Part shown: positions 57,853 to 64,000 of the stretch, piece after piece
Position numbering within the stretch: position 1 is the stretch's first letter
Layout: every line of letters begins with the position of its first letter
Assembly: GCA_054601695.1 (NCBI GenBank)
Contig: BAAHQB010000380.1
Span: 82,055 to 146,054 of the forward strand
DNA: 64,000 nucleotides
Origin: Amorphochlora amoebiformis
Lineage: Eukaryota > Cercozoa > Chlorarachniophyceae
Reading direction: 5' to 3'
The notes under the pieces: model-generated
What the model saw: only the letters and a program-made list of their open reading frames with translations
Database searches by the model: none
Told to the model about the DNA's origin: nothing
Made by a program: the position numbers and the translations under genes

Positions 57853-58650
57853 ATGGCTCACTTGGGACTGAGTCCCATCATCGAGGTAGCATATTTTGCC
57901 TTGACATTCACTCTCAAAGACATTACCAATACAATCTAATTCTTCAGTCCGACACTGAGGATGTGGAGCTGGGATATACCCCGCGGTGGAGCTGGCTGTC
58001 ACCTTCTGGAAGCTACCCCAGTGTAGGGCAGAGGTTCAAACATTGGAATTCCTACCACAACAGCTATATTATTGCATTCGAGGTGTGTTATGGACAATTT
58101 TTGGTATTCTCTAAACCTAACGATTTTGATTTAATTGTCAGGCCAGCAAAGTAACGCCCACAGTACATGAGATAAATCGGACGGTCCAATGGAAGCATGA
58201 GCAAACCTTTATTGCTTTCTTTGCCGCCATATCCACGGCTAGTATGTGGTTGCTACCAATTTTCAGTATAGGTGTGAACGTACTGCATGTAAAATAGTCC
58301 GACAGATACGTATGTCTGAATGTGTTCCTTTTCGTAGTCTGCAATTATGAGGGAATCTCCAAGATATATCTCATGACTGCAATGGCGCTCGCGGGTATAA
58401 TAGGACTCATATTTTCGGTGAGATATTCTCTCTAACAGGTATCAATAACGGTACGATTTAGTGTTAATGCACAATACAGATACGAGCAAATATGCGGATG
58501 AACGAAGGTAGAATGCCACCGAACTTGTTTTGGCAAAGGTAATCCTCATCCTTTCCGTAAGACCGGCCTGATACTCTATCACGAAGGTACTTGGACGCAA
58601 CCTCATTCTTCGTCCTCCTGATGCTCATAGTGTTCCTGCCCAACCTTTGA
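57853..58650 (+). CDS. Small multi-pass membrane protein, six exons, unknown function
   Basis: Exons 57853-57885, 57948-58082, 58142-58271, 58338-58417, 58480-58538 and 58587-58650 join in phase to 167 codons (166 residues plus TGA). Introns are 48-66 bp, with GT..AG and branch-point-like CTAAT or CTAAC about 10-30 nt before several acceptors. Three hydrophobic helices are visible: TFIAFFAAISTASMWLLPIF, IYLMTAMALAGIIGLIF and TSFFVLLMLIVFLPNL, with a soluble N-terminal third that is aromatic and Ser-rich. The protein stops directly after the third helix. I do not recognise the family. More exons upstream of 57853 are possible because no promoter is identified and the DHHC 5' end lies close by on the other strand. 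A partly overlapping minus-strand reading frame at 57766-58002 was rejected. Confidence 0.75.
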
Positions 58651-58761
58651 ACGGCGTCGGGTTTGTACATGTAAATACATGATAGCGCATAATGAGCCGC
58701 ATGTGAATGTATTACGTATACCATAATGGCATATATTATACACACACACACACACTCATAA

Positions 58762-58804
<43 letters not shown>

Positions 58805-58925
58805 AATTATGTAATATACATATATACACACTGTTATGTCACACACATATATATAATTATATATATATTATATCTAGTATATATGTTCACATATTATATA
58901 TAATATTATATATGTATATATCATA

Positions 58926-58961
<36 letters not shown>

Positions 58962-59741
58962 ACGTGTAGGCCTAGGCGACTGTTTGCATTATTGAAACTG
59001 TCCCCGTAGCTGGAATTGTAAGTCCCCAAGGAACATGTACAGGTATACATATTATCATTGACTAGTATTAAATTGTACAATGTTTCACAAAGCTGTATAA
59101 TCATATATCATCTAGATTATATCTAGTATAGTTAAATCTAGCGACCATACTAGACAATAGTAGACATCATGATACCTACCGTAGATTAGACCCGCCCGAT
59201 CATGACTTTCATTTTCGCACCGTAACTAACAACTAGTGTAACTGAACTCAATTCGAATTCAGGTACCATATTGCTACAATTAACGTGTTGTAAATTGTAA
59301 TTATAATATTTAGATAAATTACACCGTGATATATATTGCATATATACCACGATCGCGATCCGCGCGATCATTCATAGTATATATACATAGCTTTCAGCTT
59401 AGATCTTGACTCTGGACTATTTTGACTTGTAGAAGACCGTCGGACTAAACCAGTCACTAGCTTAATTAGACTTGTGCTAAAGTTTCTTTGCTCGTAGGTA
59501 ATCGTAGGCCCGGTACGTGGCTACTAGGCCATGCATATGGCTATCGTTTTTGACATATATGCATGCACACTCGACGACGCCGGAGCTGTATATTTAGTCG
59601 GATGAATATTTAATTTAGGGCCACGGGGCTAGTTTGATGTACAACAATGTAACTCTGTGTTTAACTTTGAGATTCTCGAAGAATGTTGACACATATTTAC
59701 TTTTTTATATATGTACATATAATGGTTATATTATGTGTATA

Positions 59742-59784
<43 letters not shown>

Positions 59785-59819
59785 CATATATACATATAAT
59801 ACATATAAATATAATATAT

Positions 59820-59885
<66 letters not shown>

Positions 59886-59993
59886 CATATACATATAATA
59901 TTGTATGATATATATGTATGTATATATGTATATGTATACATATACATATACACACATACACATATACATACACACATATACACACATGTATTT

Positions 59994-60060
<67 letters not shown>

Positions 60061-60409
60061 TATATACATATAATATTGTATGATACATATGTATGTATAT
60101 ATGTACATGTACATATATATATATATATATATATACATATATACATATATATATATATATACACATGGATTTTAGTTTGATATGTGGGTGAGGGATTAGG
60201 CTGCAATAGTTACCTACTCCCAATCCATCTCCGTCCAATTTCCCCCAGCATTTACACACACCCACTCTTCTTCTTCCGGCTCTAGGTTTTTTTTCTTCGC
60301 ATTCTCCTGACCGTGGAAATTTTTCTCTGCTGCCGGCGACTTGACTTTATTCGCATTCAACGCGTTAACTGCTGAAGGTAACACTCAGTCAGGGGTAATA
60401 ATATTAGTA
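58651..60409. other. Intergenic region between convergent genes
   Basis: Non-repetitive A/T-rich DNA at 58651-58740 and 58975-59740, interrupted by TA/CA/GT microsatellites (58741-58970, 59740-60170). No exon on either strand was supported. 60171-60409 is unique sequence downstream of the Tudor-like gene. Confidence 0.5.
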
Positions 60410-61045
60410 TCAGGTTTTAGGCCGACCATGGGGTCCTGTCCCCGAGGCAAAGGGCTTCGACGACTTAGGTAGAGTTGATATCGTCTTGGCCTCTCGCGTG
60501 TGGTCAATTGGCCGCCCAACCTCCGCCTCATTGTGTGAATTCGAGCCCGAAATTCTGACTTTTGACACGTTGCTCTCCCCCTTTTCCTCCTCATTCTCCG
60601 TCTCCTTCTCCTCCTCCTCTTCCTTCTCCTTTTCCCCTTTCTTCCTCTCCTTCTCCTTCTCCTTATTCCTCTGATTTTCTCCGTCCCGCTCGGTCTCTCG
60701 TCGTCTTCTCAACTGATAATCCGTTGCCTGTACCGTGCACTTGCGTCCAGTCAGGACCACCGTCAACGCGCCGCCCATGCTGTATATAGGGCTCTCAATA
60801 TAGCCCCCAACCCACGTGTGATCATCTTTGAGATAGTATACCGGGTCACCCTCGCAGTACAACGGCCTCATGCGATTGTACTCTGCATGCTTCTCGACCC
60901 CGGTGCCATCGAGGCGAACGACGCACTGGGTCTGGCCGACGTAGAGCACTGTCGCTCTATACCAGGTGTCGAGGGACCGGGACTTGTATTGGACGCGGTC
61001 ATAGGCCTTGTATTCGTGGAGAGGCTTTGTGGGTCGTGAGGACAT
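60410..61045 (-). CDS. Tudor/SH3-like two-module protein with charged C-terminal tail
   Basis: Single open frame of 211 residues from ATG at 61045. Residues about 12-60 contain YKAYDRVQYKSRSLDTWYRA then TVLYVGQTQCVVRLDGT. Residues about 65-112 contain CEGDPVYYLKDDHTWVGGYI and an ALTVVLTGRKCTV strand. Both look like small beta-barrels of the Tudor/SH3/agenet type (VxYxSxxxxxWYxAxV, a typical opening), which often bind methylated histone tails or other proteins; this is inference. Residues about 113-165 are extremely rich in Glu, Lys and Arg, then a Ser/Thr/Pro tail. The charged tract resembles the GA-rich microsatellites elsewhere in the window but here is in frame. A spliced continuation instead of the stop at 60410 cannot be excluded. 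Confidence 0.7.
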   Translation of the reverse strand: MSSRPTKPLHEYKAYDRVQYKSRSLDTWYRATVLYVGQTQCVVRLDGTGVEKHAEYNRMRPLYCEGDPVYYLKDDHTWVGGYIESPIYSMGGALTVVLTGRKCTVQATDYQLRRRRETERDGENQRNKEKEKERKKGEKEKEEEEEKETENEEEKGESNVSKVRISGSNSHNEAEVGRPIDHTREAKTISTLPKSSKPFASGTGPHGRPKT

Positions 61046-61219
61046 TGACGTTGCCAGGGTGTTGCCGATGGTGCTTTGACAGTTCCCGGAGCCAACGACG
61101 TCACCCTGGGTGACTTCAATAGCCCACAGATTCCGATATCTAATTCTAGATATAAAGGATTATTTACTTAGATATAAACATTCGCACGTGTCCCTGTGTC
61201 TATCTGAGTGACACTCCGG
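61046..61219. promoter_or_regulatory. Compact divergent promoter between Tudor-like and Rieske genes
   Basis: Only 174 bp lie between the two start codons on opposite strands. The segment is unique, with no TA repeat, and must supply both transcription starts. No factor site is claimed. Confidence 0.55.

Positions 61220-64000
<2,781 letters not shown>

Noticed and set aside
57766-58002. Minus-strand Cys-containing frame (CRTEELDCIGNVFESEC)
   Set aside because: It overlaps plus-strand exons that form a complete phase-consistent gene with branch points and three TM helices; kept only as a weak alternative.

Overview
This is a nuclear, intron-rich eukaryotic window, most likely from a microbial protist or alga. 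The evidence is spliced genes with GT..AG introns, short introns carrying CTAAC/CTAAT-like branch points, TTAGGG-type interstitial telomere repeats, an NRT2-family nitrate transporter and an L-type lectin/fibro-slime/filamin giant protein. The lineage cannot be fixed from sequence alone. Much of the DNA is (TA)n microsatellite filling introns and intergenic gaps. In TAT/ATA register it has no stop codons, so it generates many meaningless Tyr-Ile reading frames. I saw no rRNA, tRNA, CRISPR or bacterial operon.

Layout. (1) 393-27036, minus: one giant secreted-protein gene of about 60 small exons (roughly 4.7 kb coding in 27 kb). It runs off the left edge and encodes, in order, a signal peptide, a Cys-rich/cadherin-like N-terminal region, a fibro-slime (PA14-like) domain, an L-type lectin domain and a series of filamin-type repeats. 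(2) 27427-29839, plus: a complete four-exon NRT2 nitrate transporter, divergent from gene 1. (3) about 31.6-33.2 kb, plus: exons of an unrecognised gene. (4) 34494-about 41312, plus: a DEDDy 3'-5' exonuclease that appears to be spliced to a long helical C-terminal extension. (5) 42096-about 57169, minus: a DHHC protein S-acyltransferase of about 20 exons, convergent with gene 4. (6) 57853-58650, plus: a small three-TM protein with six exons and short introns. (7) 60410-61045, minus: a two-module Tudor/SH3-like protein with a charged tail. (8) 61220-beyond 64000, plus: a Rieske [2Fe-2S] protein (RFESD-like), divergent from gene 7 across 174 bp.

Exon models were built by hand. Apart from the places flagged in the entries, every listed junction keeps GT/AG and the codon phase from exon to exon, and the resulting peptides match the domain families. 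This makes the main models strong, but they have no transcript support.

The most striking feature is that TA-filled introns repeatedly hold complete or partial copies of the neighbouring exon together with its splice site, each bounded by (TA)n: up to six copies in the DHHC gene and three copies of one Rieske exon. A second family is a TTAGGG-linked element of about 150-250 bp, found four times and always inside an intron, in both orientations. Together they suggest a TA-mediated exon-copying process and a telomere-repeat-linked intronic insertion element.
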